Below are positions 7,751-17,366 of a stretch of DNA of 40,663 bases, one piece after another (the stretch's first letter is position 1; the number at the start of each line of letters is the position of its first letter). The translations under genes and the position numbers were made by a program. Under the pieces are notes generated by a model. That model made no database searches. It had not been told where the DNA came from and saw only the letters and a list, made by a program, of their open reading frames with translations. The stretch is taken from assembly GCA_016928775.1 (NCBI GenBank), contig JAFGKD010000132.1, positions 1 to 40,663 on the forward strand. Reading direction: 5' to 3'. This DNA comes from Candidatus Zhuqueibacterota bacterium. GTDB lineage: Bacteria; Zhuqueibacterota; Zhuqueibacteria; Residuimicrobiales; Krinioviventaceae.

Positions 7751-9373
7751 TCAATTCATCAATAACATTTTTTTTGTTTCCGTGAATCCATCTGCATGTA
7801 GAGTATATAAATACACACCACTTGGAAAATCAGATGCATTCCATTGACAATGATATTTCCCTGCTGGTTGTTTCTCATCCACCACAGTTATTACTTCTTG
7901 ACCAAGAATATCATAGATTTTTAATGTAACAAACGAACTGTTGGGAAGTTCATAGATTAAAGCTGTTATAGGATTGAAAGGATTGGGGTAATTTTGATGC
8001 AACTTTAATGTTTTTGGAATCATATCCGATTTTATCGTTTCTATACTAGTATCATCGCTAACATTTATGATCACACGACGATAGGCATAAAGACTTGGAT
8101 CGCCTGAATCGCGCAATTCCAGGATGATATGAAGTTCTTTTTCATTGGCATCTGTTGGAACATGTACCGTAGGAGCAGCAGTTGTCCTGCCATCAATGGT
8201 CACAGATTTGCTATAAGTGCTAGGGTCTCCATAATAATACCATTTGTAGACGAGCGAATGACCATCAGGATCAGATGAACCGGCTGCGCTAAGATTGACA
8301 GTTGAACCAGGTGCTGCAGACACTTCTAAAACCTGCCTAGTCTCATCGCCATTTACAACGGCGATAGGATGATGGTTGGCCTCTGAAAAATTGCTCGTTA
8401 TAGACCAGTCCATCCGCGCTTGGAAATCATTGTTATAACCGCTTGACCAACGGCTGATATCACTAGCGCCCGCTGCAGTGTTGCCGTACATGTAGTAGGG
8501 ATCGTACTGGGAATCCTCGCCACTCATACAAGACATGCCCCGAATGCCGGCTTTTTTATTTCGATCAAAGCGGCCGCCCCAACCGCCTTGCCACACTTCA
8601 TCAGGATTGTTAAGACCATTTGGGAAAAGATGCAAGAATGACGGTGTGTCTCCTTCCGTCGCATATTTTCTATCCGGGTATACGGCTCCCAAGGGTCCGT
8701 GGTTTTGTACATTCGTTTCCAGCCAGCTGTCACTGGGCTGCCAACCATAGACTCCCGTAGCCCTGATATAAATCATCTCGGGGAAATTTTTGGCTATCCA
8801 GGTTCCGGCATGATCCTGGCCCAGAATGTCATAAACGCGAATTTTGCTTATGAACTTTTGTAATTCCTCGGCAGACCGTGTATTCTGCACTTTCCATAGT
8901 GCCTGAGCAAGGGTGTTGCCGCCCCCCCAGAAACATACCCAGATAGGACGCGGATCGCCCCTGTCAACGGCAGATATTATCAGTTCAGAGCCCGGGCTGT
9001 CTTTGCCTGAGCCAACATTGGCCATACCATAGCCCCTTTGACCCAATACGGAAACAGACTGCAGGTATTCCAGCGAAGGGAAATCCGGGTCGTGCACCTG
9101 AAGATTAGAAACAACCTGTCCATAAGCATTTAGAATAGTATTCAACATGTTAATATTGTTCTGATTTTTATACCAACAGCCGGTCGTTACAATTAGCCCT
9201 TCAACATCATATTCATTACTCTGCACAAGGAAGCGGACCATAGATTGTTCATCGTCCGGATCAGCGCCGAGGTCAGTCATGTTTATAATTCGTGGTTTTA
9301 GCTGAATTCCCTGTGCAAATGTTTGAGAACCCAGCACCAATAAAATTAATATTGAGAATAAAACTACTTTCAT
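7751..9373 (-). CDS. Exported DUF1593 (Sde0182-like) protein with type IX sorting tail
   Basis: 540 residues: signal peptide (1-20), DUF1593 nucleoside-hydrolase-like domain (about 26-340), Ig/PKD-like C-terminal domain (about 345-445, with GSSDPDGHSLVYKW), then a type A sorting tail (QNYPNPFNP to the C-terminus). The Asp cluster TDLGADPDDEQS (Asp 34, 38, 40, 41) resembles the Ca-binding motif of nucleoside hydrolases, and FWGGGNTLAQAL resembles their GPLTNLA segment. Family activity is unknown; one relative, Sde0182 of Saccharophagus, is named as cellulose-binding. Its closest partner here is 34948-36306, which shares TDLGADPDDEQSMVRFLV and YIRATGVYGWQP but has no tail. AAAGGAG lies upstream of the ATG. 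A Ca-dependent glycoside- or furanoside-cleaving role is inference. Confidence 0.85.
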   Translation of the reverse strand: MKVVLFSILILLVLGSQTFAQGIQLKPRIINMTDLGADPDDEQSMVRFLVQSNEYDVEGLIVTTGCWYKNQNNINMLNTILNAYGQVVSNLQVHDPDFPSLEYLQSVSVLGQRGYGMANVGSGKDSPGSELIISAVDRGDPRPIWVCFWGGGNTLAQALWKVQNTRSAEELQKFISKIRVYDILGQDHAGTWIAKNFPEMIYIRATGVYGWQPSDSWLETNVQNHGPLGAVYPDRKYATEGDTPSFLHLFPNGLNNPDEVWQGGWGGRFDRNKKAGIRGMSCMSGEDSQYDPYYMYGNTAAGASDISRWSSGYNNDFQARMDWSITSNFSEANHHPIAVVNGDETRQVLEVSAAPGSTVNLSAAGSSDPDGHSLVYKWYYYGDPSTYSKSVTIDGRTTAAPTVHVPTDANEKELHIILELRDSGDPSLYAYRRVIINVSDDTSIETIKSDMIPKTLKLHQNYPNPFNPITALIYELPNSSFVTLKIYDILGQEVITVVDEKQPAGKYHCQWNASDFPSGVYLYTLHADGFTETKKMLLMN

Positions 9374-9450
9374 ACTTCAAATACTCCTTTTTATTACTTT
9401 TGAAATTATTTCATTATAGCAAAACTCGACTCTTTTATGTAATATGCCTA

Positions 9451-10806
9451 CTAAAATTTTGGAAGCGGGTACTGTTTATCTTTATCCTCGATGATGAGAA
9501 TCCAGTCGTTTCCCCGACCGCTGGTCGGTGGGGTATAGGTCTGAATCGCCATAGTGTCTCCCTCATCAAGTATATAAGAGACGCCATAGCGCGGATCGAA
9601 CCATATCTCGTTATGAGACTGGGCGGGTATTTTACTTTTGTCTATGGTGATTTTCTCGCCCCGCGGCGTGTAGATAAATGCGAATGATCGGTCGCTCGCA
9701 ATTGCAGCTCGAATCTTTGCGCCTCCAGTCCTCGGGCCGTCCAAAATGATCTCATAGTCTGGAACAAGAAGATGAAATGGCCGCGATTCAAACAGTTTCC
9801 GAACAATCCCCATCTGAAAGGCGCCGGGATGATCGATCGCCTTTTTCCACGAAATAAGCGCATGAATTCCACCCTCCCCCTTTCCCGAATGAAACTGAAA
9901 AACGCTGTTATTGCCATAGGTATGACCGCAGGCTCCGGCAAGCAGCGACCAGTATGCAGCCTGACGGCAGTCGTAATCGTCGAACCTGACCATAGGATTA
10001 AATCCTTCGAAATAGAAACTAACCGGAATAGTTTCATACCGAGGTTCGCCGTCCAGCGTCGGTTTTGGTGGATTCAGTTTGTAATCGTGCTCGGCGAACA
10101 GTCCGTTATCGTGGTCGTGCGCCGCGTGCGACGATTGATACATATTAAAATCCAGCCACTCGGCAGTATGGAAATAGTCGGACGACAATCCCGGGCCCCG
10201 CGGATGGAACGTTATGAGATGTTCTCCGTCGTCTCCGTCGCCGAGTCCCTTCGCCAACGCTTCGATGGTCGCGCGTTCATTATCGTTGCGTATATTCTGG
10301 TCACCGCCGAGAATCCAGATGACCGGTTTGCCTTTATAGCGGGTTCCGAGAAATTTACCGTACGAGTAGGCGTTTTCGGGTGTAAAGATGGCATGGCTCC
10401 CGCTCCAGTGATATCCCCACGTCGGCAGCATCCCCATCGTGAGTCCCAGTTCCTCTGCTTTATCGACAATATAATCCACATGCTTGAAATAAGCCTCGAC
10501 CGGCTTTTCCGGATTATTTTCTTCAAGCGGGAGATCGCCGTATGGATTTTTTCTACTGAGCACGACCGCCTGAATGACGGTAAATCCTTTTGCCGCGCGA
10601 TTTTCCAGGTAAAAATCCGCTTCTTCACGGTTCAGACTGCCAAACAGTCCCCACGCCGTATCGCCGAGATAGAAAAAAGGAGTCCCGTCCGCACGCACGA
10701 TATAACGGTGATTATCACTGATCCTGAAAGTTTCGCCGCGTATTGGTGCAACAACTGCAACACAAGCAAACATCAGCATGAATATGATTATGTTTCTTTT
10801 CATCAT
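9451..10806 (-). CDS. GH140-like apiosidase (DUF4038 + C-terminal collagenase-type binding domain)
   Basis: 451 residues. A signal peptide (about 1-24) is followed by RISDNHRYIVRADGTPFFYLGDTAWGL-type entry into a TIM barrel (DUF4038) and a C-terminal beta domain of the kind found after DUF4038 (RAAIASDRSFAFIYTPRG to DWILII). GH140 of gut Bacteroides releases D-apiose from rhamnogalacturonan-II. The expected catalytic pair is visible: Asp about 169 in ILGGDQN (acid/base) and Glu about 254 in TLDGEPRYE (nucleophile). I start at the ATG at 10806 because the longer frame begins at a GTG without a Shine-Dalgarno. The coding GC looks higher than in the gene upstream (10874-13045), which may point to separate acquisition. 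It is secreted and probably acts on side chains outside the cytoplasm. Confidence 0.85.
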   Translation of the reverse strand: MMKRNIIIFMLMFACVAVVAPIRGETFRISDNHRYIVRADGTPFFYLGDTAWGLFGSLNREEADFYLENRAAKGFTVIQAVVLSRKNPYGDLPLEENNPEKPVEAYFKHVDYIVDKAEELGLTMGMLPTWGYHWSGSHAIFTPENAYSYGKFLGTRYKGKPVIWILGGDQNIRNDNERATIEALAKGLGDGDDGEHLITFHPRGPGLSSDYFHTAEWLDFNMYQSSHAAHDHDNGLFAEHDYKLNPPKPTLDGEPRYETIPVSFYFEGFNPMVRFDDYDCRQAAYWSLLAGACGHTYGNNSVFQFHSGKGEGGIHALISWKKAIDHPGAFQMGIVRKLFESRPFHLLVPDYEIILDGPRTGGAKIRAAIASDRSFAFIYTPRGEKITIDKSKIPAQSHNEIWFDPRYGVSYILDEGDTMAIQTYTPPTSGRGNDWILIIEDKDKQYPLPKF

Positions 10807-10873
10807 CGGAATGCTTTCTTTTCTATCGACACTCACTTTTTAAAAATTATTCTTACAATCTCGATTATAACGA

Positions 10874-13045
10874 TCAATGTTTTAGAATCTGTTCGGGGAT
10901 TTCCTGTTTCTCAATACCGGGGCCATCATACTGAACTTTTAATGCCTCGCCGCCGGCGCTTTCAAAAAAGTGCACCTTAATTTTATGCAATCCCTTTTCA
11001 AGCCCGATTTGGCCGCCAATTTCAATGACAGCATGCTGCCCGTCGTTATCGACAACGAGGGCATCATCTATCCATAAACGTGTGCCGTCATCAGAAGCGC
11101 AATAAAAAGTATAGACGCCGATTTTTTTAATATCAATATAGCCGTCAAACGTTAATCCAATATGATCCAGTTGCCTTGTTTCAGGCATTTGAATAGCGGG
11201 CATTATTTTTGACTCAACCGCATCCAGCGTGCTGAAATCGGGCAATTGACTCCATTGCCCTTCATAATAATGATACAGGACACCCGGAGTAAAATCCTCT
11301 TTTTTAGTTACCGGGGGAAGCAATTTATTCGTGAATTGCATGGAAACAACGTCACTCTGCTCTGATTTTTGGTTGATTGAAACCGCTTTGAGCACTGTGT
11401 CTTTGGTTATTTTAATCGGTTCCTCATAAAGCATCGATTCTTTGCTTGGGGTGGAACCATCCAATGTATATCGAATTTCCGTTTCATCATAGGTATACAA
11501 TTTTACATCTACGGATTTGTAAAAATAACCGGATTTAACTGACATTTTTACAGGATCAATCGGAAAGTTGTACCCAATTTTCTGCACGCGAAGCGCTTGA
11601 TAAGGCTTGCCCGGCAGGTCTACCATGCATTGGCCGTAAAACTCACCTTCCAACTTTTCTGCGGTCATATCCCAAGCATCGATTAATTCAATCTGAAAAT
11701 TGATATTTTTCGGAAGGTTCAACGTCCATTGATCAGGTGTTTCCGTTCCAAAATAGTACAGATAATAGTCACCCGGCTGGCCGCCCGAATAGTCATCGAT
11801 CGGATCAATCCCGTCTTGTGGGCCGGTTTCTAACACCTTTTTAAAGAACGCAATTCTCGCCGGACTTTCACCATGCAGCACGCCGCCTTTGGACCACCAT
11901 AGAATATCTTCAGGATGTTCATACGTTTCGCCATGACCGACATAACAGCCTCGGATTGTGCCCAGCCAAAACTTGTGCACCATTTCCTGCGCTGATTGAT
12001 TTCCCCAGCCTTGATTAATATTTCCTTCATAACGGCATTCATCATAAACAACAGGTTTTTGATATTGCTCTCGCCATTCAGCGCCTCTATCTAATGCAGA
12101 ACTTTGAACGCTGGCGTGAGAAACCCAGGGTAGTGTGTGATCATACCAATCCCGTCCGTTATGAATGCCGGCCAAATGATGATAGGGATCATTCTCAACA
12201 ATCACTTTGTAAGAATGATGCCAGTCGTACATTTTTTTATCCGCCATAAAATCAAACTCATTGGCCAGTGACCACCACACATTGCGATACGATGCAAACC
12301 GGGCAACAACATATTTCAGATAGGCTTCGTCGACTTCTGACGGCATGGATTGATATCCCCAGCGATCATAGGAATGAAACAGAATAATATCCGCTTCGAT
12401 GCCGAGGTCTAACAGATCCTGTATTCTGGATTCGAAATGCTGAAAGTATTCGGGATTTAATTGTGTGAACTCATTCTTACCATTTTCGTCTCGTGGAAAT
12501 GGATAGAAAGGAGGTTCATTTTTATTGTAGACATAATCTTTGGGGAACACACACATCCTCATTTTATTGAATGGAGCTGTTTTCAAGGTCTCCAGGGTTT
12601 GCAGTTGCAACTCTTCCGTCTGATGCACCCAGGCATAACACGTGGTTCCAACTTGCCAGTATGGCGTTCCGTCCGCATAGCCAAAGTGATATTTATTGCG
12701 GACTTTTACAGGCCCATGATTATCTTGAGAAGGAGCGATGCATTTAAAGGTTCCAGTCACATTATCAAGCTCTTTGACATTGCTTTTGGTTTTATAATTC
12801 CAGACGCCCATTTCAGACGGCATAAATCTGATTTTGTATAATCCATTACCATCATAAAAACCCATCACAGTAATGGTATTTTCTTCATTGGTAAATTCAG
12901 CGCTGACTGCCACATCTTTGAAAGGATTTCCAGAGGTTGGACCTTCCAATGCAACTTCAAATCGTTCCCACTTTTCAACAGCAGGCGTTTCGGCAAAGAG
13001 ATTGAATGTTGCCAAACACAGTAAAAGAGAAATAAAATATTTCAT
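10874..13045 (-). CDS. Exported DUF5060-DUF4038 glycosidase-like protein with chitobiase-C and PA14 domains
   Basis: 723 residues. Domains in order: signal peptide (1-18), DUF5060 Ig-like domain (about 22-110), DUF4038 apiosidase-like barrel (about 115-410), a linking beta domain (about 415-490), a chitobiase C-terminal-type domain with YTLDGSTPS (about 500-575) and a PA14 carbohydrate-binding domain (about 585-715, with YTFYCASDDGTRLWIDD). Probable catalytic acids are Glu about 263 in WWSLANEFDFM and Glu about 336 in VVYDECRYEG, placed as in clan GH-A retaining enzymes. The start at 13045 has GGAG 5 bases upstream; a GTG five codons earlier is less likely. It lies 37 bp upstream of the GH140-like gene. 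No activity is established for this domain combination to my knowledge; a glycosidase acting on a polysaccharide is inferred. Confidence 0.83.
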   Translation of the reverse strand: MKYFISLLLCLATFNLFAETPAVEKWERFEVALEGPTSGNPFKDVAVSAEFTNEENTITVMGFYDGNGLYKIRFMPSEMGVWNYKTKSNVKELDNVTGTFKCIAPSQDNHGPVKVRNKYHFGYADGTPYWQVGTTCYAWVHQTEELQLQTLETLKTAPFNKMRMCVFPKDYVYNKNEPPFYPFPRDENGKNEFTQLNPEYFQHFESRIQDLLDLGIEADIILFHSYDRWGYQSMPSEVDEAYLKYVVARFASYRNVWWSLANEFDFMADKKMYDWHHSYKVIVENDPYHHLAGIHNGRDWYDHTLPWVSHASVQSSALDRGAEWREQYQKPVVYDECRYEGNINQGWGNQSAQEMVHKFWLGTIRGCYVGHGETYEHPEDILWWSKGGVLHGESPARIAFFKKVLETGPQDGIDPIDDYSGGQPGDYYLYYFGTETPDQWTLNLPKNINFQIELIDAWDMTAEKLEGEFYGQCMVDLPGKPYQALRVQKIGYNFPIDPVKMSVKSGYFYKSVDVKLYTYDETEIRYTLDGSTPSKESMLYEEPIKITKDTVLKAVSINQKSEQSDVVSMQFTNKLLPPVTKKEDFTPGVLYHYYEGQWSQLPDFSTLDAVESKIMPAIQMPETRQLDHIGLTFDGYIDIKKIGVYTFYCASDDGTRLWIDDALVVDNDGQHAVIEIGGQIGLEKGLHKIKVHFFESAGGEALKVQYDGPGIEKQEIPEQILKH

Positions 13046-13131
13046 AAAAACTCCGTGCACTTAACGATTCAATATTTGTGTCACTTGTGTGCCGTCAATT
13101 ACTATTGATGCAACTATGCGGCGAACACATA

Positions 13132-14475
13132 TTACTTTAATAAAAATGTCCTCTTGATGTCCGAAAAATTTTGTGCTTTCAATTGATACAAATAGACTCC
13201 GCTTGAAAGTTCACTGCCATCAAATACAATCTTATAATTCCCTGGTTGCTGAAATCCTTCAAACAAAGAGGCGATTTCTTGTCCAAGAATATTATAAGCT
13301 TTGAGAGTAATATAATCGCTCTTTGGAACCGAGTATTCAATCTGCGTTGTCGGATTAAAAGGATTTGGATAATTTTGTCCCAACTCAAAACTTTTGGGAA
13401 GCTCCCCGTAACCCGTTTCATCGACAGATGTTTCAGACAGGCACCAGTCTGCGCGTTCCTGGAACTCTGCCTGGTAATCGGGCCGCCATCGGGAGATACT
13501 CGATCCACCTGGTCCATCAACATAATGATTGGTTGTGCCATCGCGCCTGAACTGCCCGCCCCAGCTGGGCTGGGTGGGATCATCGGGATCGTTCAATCCA
13601 CGGTTCGCACTCACCAGCCACAAAAACGAAGGCGAATCCCCTTCACACACGCCGGTGCATCCCATTCCCTCATGCGGGTACACATCGCATAGAGGTCCAT
13701 GGTTGTGGCGAATATTCTCATTGATCCAGGCGATATTTGAGATCGGATCAGAGCCGCCGAACATGCCTTGGTAGGTTGTCCTCGAGTAGATGATGAATAA
13801 ATTGGGAAAATTTTCCATTAGCCAATCAATCGTGTCATCCTGATGCGCGATTTGATGGATACGCATCTTGCTGAGGAAGGTCTCTAGCTCGGCGGCGCTG
13901 CGCGTATTCTGCACCTTCCAGACAGCTTGTGCTATGTTGCTGCAATCGCCCCAAACGCCAATATATACAGGTCGGGGATCGGGCTTGTCCACGATGACAA
14001 TGATTGCTTCCGAAGCCTCGCTGTCCTTACCGGCTCCAATATTATTGCTGACTGATTTACCCCAGGTGCCAGTACGACCCTGGAAGGTGACCTCGCGCAG
14101 GGCGTCGGGGGTAGGATATAATGCGTCATGCTGCAGGAGGTTTTCATATACCATTTCGTAGCGGTCGATCACATCCAGAATGTTTTGTTTTTTGGCTATA
14201 TTAGCAAACGTGCCCGATGAAGCTATCAAACCTTCGATATCAAACTCATTGGCGTACAACAGAAAACGAACCATCGACTGCATATCATCAGGATCGCTCT
14301 TTTGATCGTTTGGCACATTGCCTTCCTTGACGACGCCTATCGGCGGAAAGTCCGACGACATGATCACGCGCAGTCGTGTGGTGTCAATATTTGTATCAGC
14401 GTTTAATTCTGCAAAGACACCGGAAAACTGAAGCGTTAGCATTATAATCGTCACAAAAATTAAATAGTGTTTCAT
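13132..14475 (-). CDS. Exported DUF1593 protein, insert subtype, with type IX sorting tail
   Basis: 447 residues: signal peptide (about 1-22), DUF1593 domain (about 34-355), then the sorting tail directly (GQNYPNPFNP, about 368-447) without the Ig-like domain found in most other copies. The Asp motif is split by an insert: SDFPPIGVVK (Asp 42), then SDPDDMQSMVRF (Asp 61, 63, 64). Its pair is 36346-37422, which shares this insert and the Cys-bearing GMGCTGVCEGDSP segment but ends before any tail. The two Cys in that segment could form a disulfide, as expected for an exported protein. The start at 14475 has a GGAAGG upstream. Function unknown; the fold is nucleoside-hydrolase-like. Confidence 0.85.
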   Translation of the reverse strand: MKHYLIFVTIIMLTLQFSGVFAELNADTNIDTTRLRVIMSSDFPPIGVVKEGNVPNDQKSDPDDMQSMVRFLLYANEFDIEGLIASSGTFANIAKKQNILDVIDRYEMVYENLLQHDALYPTPDALREVTFQGRTGTWGKSVSNNIGAGKDSEASEAIIVIVDKPDPRPVYIGVWGDCSNIAQAVWKVQNTRSAAELETFLSKMRIHQIAHQDDTIDWLMENFPNLFIIYSRTTYQGMFGGSDPISNIAWINENIRHNHGPLCDVYPHEGMGCTGVCEGDSPSFLWLVSANRGLNDPDDPTQPSWGGQFRRDGTTNHYVDGPGGSSISRWRPDYQAEFQERADWCLSETSVDETGYGELPKSFELGQNYPNPFNPTTQIEYSVPKSDYITLKAYNILGQEIASLFEGFQQPGNYKIVFDGSELSSGVYLYQLKAQNFSDIKRTFLLK

Positions 14476-14551
14476 TTATTTAAAGCCTTCCAATTTTGCC
14501 AAACCTGTATGGTTTGTATATGCACAAGTTTTATTATCTACACATCCCTAA

Positions 14552-15964
14552 TTATGGAGTGACCGTAATAATTACTCGTTGATACCTTGTTAATGGCGGT
14601 ATGCCATTATCAGTGACAGCTAGGATGATGTGCATGGTGCCATTTCGAAGCACACGATTTGTAGGTATTTCGAACGCCGCATTCGGTTTATTGGCAGCTT
14701 CGATTATTACCGGTTGACCTGTGCGAGCGTTGGATGTTGTAAATGTGCCAACTTCACCGTAGTAGAACCAATTGTAATTCAAAGAATCTCCGTCGGGATC
14801 AGAGGCTTCTGCGCTGAGCTCAATTAGATCGCCTGGTTTAGCATCAAGCATGCTCGGACTCGTCAGGTTGACAACCGGTGGATGATTGGCTTCGTCCCAG
14901 GGTTTGATGGTCCAATCCATGCGCGCCACAAAATTGTTCTGATACGCCTCACGCCAGCGCCATATCGTTTCATGATTGCCGGTATGCCATTTACCATCAA
15001 CGCCTAAAACTTCATCCTCGGCATTTGTCCAGAACGGACGAGTCTCGGCGTATAGGTGGTGTTTTTCAAATCGCGGGGTGTAAAATTCATAGCGGCCACC
15101 CCAGCTTCCCCAGTTCGGATGCTCGGGATGTCCCAAGCCATTATCGATCAGGTACATAAAACTCGGTGAATCCCCTTCCATCAGGTACGGAATTTGAGGA
15201 TATTGAGCGCCCAGCGGGCCTTTGCTTCGTACGTGTTCATCGAGCCAGGGATTATCGACAATCGTAAAATCTGCACCTACAAACCGACCGTGAAAGTTGT
15301 CGCCGCTTATGCCGCTCCATGTAGCAAAATGATAGGCCCCACCGGCATGTATTCCGGGACTTGCGATATAAAAGAGACCGGGGAATGTCTTCCTTAACCA
15401 CGGTCCGCTATCATCCTGATCCGAGATCGTGTAAACTCGAATCTTTGCAACAAACTTGTCAAGTTCATCGGATGAACGGGTATGGCTGACTTTCCAGAGC
15501 GCTTGTGCAAGACAGTTTGGACCACCCCAAACAAGCACCCAGACAGGACGATTATCGTCTCGATCAACCACGTCTATAATCATGTCAGAACCAGGAGAGT
15601 CCATTCCTTCGCCAACGGCATTCATTCCATAATCTTGCCTACCTTCTTTGATAATAGAGAACAGGTAATCGGCAGTCGGAAAGCCTTTTTCATGCTTTAA
15701 AAGATTCTCCTGCACTTTTCCATAAGCGTCCACAATCTCTTTTATTCTCCAGGCTGCTGTTGCTTTTTGCTGATGAATGGACGTGGTAGCGATTAAAGCC
15801 TCAACATCCCATTGGTTTGAGTAGGTGAGAAAACGCACCATGGACATGGCATCATCCGGTTCGTTTTCGATATCGGTGAGGACGATAATCCGCGGTTTTT
15901 CAGCTGCAAACAAACAACCGGCGCTAAAATTCATGACTACCAATACAAAAATGAAAGTTTTCAT
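14552..15964 (-). CDS. Exported DUF1593 (Sde0182-like) protein without sorting tail
   Basis: 470 residues: signal peptide (about 1-21), DUF1593 domain (about 24-365; Asp motif LTDIENEPDDAMSM, Asp 31, 37, 38) and a C-terminal Ig-like domain (about 370-470; ASDPDGDSLNYNWFYY, ending RYQRVIITVTP). It stops at the domain end with no NYPNPFNP tail, so it may stay periplasmic or be released by another route. VLVWGGPNCLAQALWKV corresponds to the GPLTN-like region of nucleoside hydrolases. It is most like 25264-26694. GGGAAG lies 7 bases before the ATG. The downstream DUF1593 gene follows after 76 bp, so the two are probably co-transcribed. Activity unknown. Confidence 0.85.
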   Translation of the reverse strand: MKTFIFVLVVMNFSAGCLFAAEKPRIIVLTDIENEPDDAMSMVRFLTYSNQWDVEALIATTSIHQQKATAAWRIKEIVDAYGKVQENLLKHEKGFPTADYLFSIIKEGRQDYGMNAVGEGMDSPGSDMIIDVVDRDDNRPVWVLVWGGPNCLAQALWKVSHTRSSDELDKFVAKIRVYTISDQDDSGPWLRKTFPGLFYIASPGIHAGGAYHFATWSGISGDNFHGRFVGADFTIVDNPWLDEHVRSKGPLGAQYPQIPYLMEGDSPSFMYLIDNGLGHPEHPNWGSWGGRYEFYTPRFEKHHLYAETRPFWTNAEDEVLGVDGKWHTGNHETIWRWREAYQNNFVARMDWTIKPWDEANHPPVVNLTSPSMLDAKPGDLIELSAEASDPDGDSLNYNWFYYGEVGTFTTSNARTGQPVIIEAANKPNAAFEIPTNRVLRNGTMHIILAVTDNGIPPLTRYQRVIITVTP

Positions 15965-16295
15965 AATTATACTTCCCTGCTCAATTGTCTTTCAAGAATA
16001 TAAAGTCATTCGATGTTATAATTATTACCTGAAAAAAGCTGCAAGCCGTCAGCTATCAGCCCTCAGCTTTAAAAATACAGATAGTTGGTTTTGATACCAA
16101 GTATCATCCATTGGGTGAAAAATAGATCAAATATAATGTTATGTTTTCTTTGAGCTGATAGCTGACAACTGATAGCTATCAGCTCAATTTAGGCATTAAA
16201 AACAAAGTTCGTTAATCTACCTTTGTTGAAATTTATATAAAGCTTTATGCTTCGTAAATGTACATTCATCATGATGACAATAAGGACATATACCC
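15965..16295. other. 331-bp intergenic stretch with palindromic repeats
   Basis: This is the only gap over 300 bp. It holds two blocks of the AGCTGAT-type repeat (16036-16070 and 16152-16185), in inverse orientation to one another, and AT-rich sequence around them. I see no open reading frame with a ribosome site and no RNA gene. On the minus strand it follows the stop of the GATase-like gene and precedes the start of 14552-15964, so it probably holds a transcription end, a promoter for the next gene, or both. Confidence 0.6.
16036..16185. repeat. Palindromic elements of AGCTGAT type, copy 2
   Basis: Two blocks in inverse orientation (16036-16070 and 16152-16185). The second contains a perfect 12-bp palindromic stem (GAGCTGATAGCT / AGCTATCAGCTC) with a 10-base loop. 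It is the same unit as at 6061-6136 and lies after the GATase-like gene. Confidence 0.7.
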
Positions 16296-17273
16296 TTATT
16301 TCATTAAAATCATCTTGTTAACTTGAGCTTGACTTCCTGATTGGAGCTTGTAAAAATAGACTCCTGACGGAATATCTTGAGCATTGAATGTAAAAATATG
16401 GGTACCTGGATTTAATTCTTGACTCACCATGGTTTCTACAACTTTTCCCAGGTGATTATAAACTGTCAATGTTGTATATCGTGTTTCAGAAATTGAAAAT
16501 TGAATACTAGTCATTGGATTAAACGGATTCGGATAATTCTGATCCAGAACAAAATCCACGGGATTTCCATTGACTTTGTCAGATACGGCAGAACTTTTTC
16601 CGAGGATCCAATCTATAGCTGCTTGATATAATTTATCACCTTCTTCAGTAATAGTAAGGTAACCATATTCATGAACAGCAACACATGCGGCCCGGTTTTC
16701 AGTAACGTCGCCATCTGTCAGCTCGGTGCCCGCTTCAACGCCATAAATAACCATTTGTGTTATATCCGATTCTAATGCCGCAATTGGAATGATATCAATC
16801 GTGGGCATTGCGGCAACTATTAAACCCTCTGTGCACAGCGTAATAACTTCTTCTTCGCCGAATCCTGCAGCCAACGGGTGATTGGTTTCATCCACAATCA
16901 AAACAGGCTCGGTTTCAAGATTATATGCCGATGCCGGATCGCTCCAGGCTAACGCTTCAGGTTTTGAAGCCCAGCCTTCGGAATTGAGTAATGGTATGGG
17001 AATGAGTTTTAATGGCGCTAAAGATGAAGAACCCACAGCTTCTGAAGCAAAAATAAAATCATAGGCTTGATAATCTTCATCACCGAATGTTGCCAGCTCT
17101 GCGGATGGTACCGCTTCAACAAGATGTCCCCATGTTTCCAATTTAACTATGACGGCCTGTTCCGCTTCGTGCGGGCCATCGTCAGCCATGACAAACATAC
17201 ACTCTTCTGCGAAGACAATAGTTGTGAAGAGAATAATGGCAAGTAAACTAGCAATGATATTAACTTTTCTCAT
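16296..17273 (-). CDS. Exported GATase/flavodoxin-like domain protein with type IX sorting tail
   Basis: 325 residues. A signal peptide (about 1-22) is followed by a domain of about 205 residues that begins CMFVMADDGPHEAEQAVIV and runs through YDFIFASEAV, a VDETNHPLAAGF segment and ACVAVHEYGYLTITEEGDKL. This pattern is that of a class-I-glutamine-amidotransferase-like (ThuA-like) domain that I associate with secreted FCB-group proteins. No catalytic Cys nucleophile elbow is evident, so an enzymatic role is doubtful. Residues about 245-325 are the sorting tail (DQNYPNPFNP). GGGAG lies upstream of the ATG. It is preceded by a 262-bp gap and may have its own promoter. Function unknown; carbohydrate binding or surface display is only a guess. 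Confidence 0.7.
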   Translation of the reverse strand: MRKVNIIASLLAIILFTTIVFAEECMFVMADDGPHEAEQAVIVKLETWGHLVEAVPSAELATFGDEDYQAYDFIFASEAVGSSSLAPLKLIPIPLLNSEGWASKPEALAWSDPASAYNLETEPVLIVDETNHPLAAGFGEEEVITLCTEGLIVAAMPTIDIIPIAALESDITQMVIYGVEAGTELTDGDVTENRAACVAVHEYGYLTITEEGDKLYQAAIDWILGKSSAVSDKVNGNPVDFVLDQNYPNPFNPMTSIQFSISETRYTTLTVYNHLGKVVETMVSQELNPGTHIFTFNAQDIPSGVYFYKLQSGSQAQVNKMILMK

Positions 17274-17366
17274 GGTTTGGTTTCTCCCAAAATTTCCAAA
17301 AACTTGCTATCAAAAATTAATATGATGGAACTGAATTGATAATTTCTAAAGGATTAGAAATCATTA

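Noticed and set aside
9772..10980. A 402-codon open frame on the plus strand
   Set aside because: It lies opposite the GH140-like and DUF5060 genes, spans the gap between them and has no family motif or ribosome site; the higher GC of this stretch explains the long antisense frame.
15965..16295. CRISPR array suggested by repeated AGCTGAT units
   Set aside because: The units are short, degenerate and palindromic, without regular spacers or cas genes.
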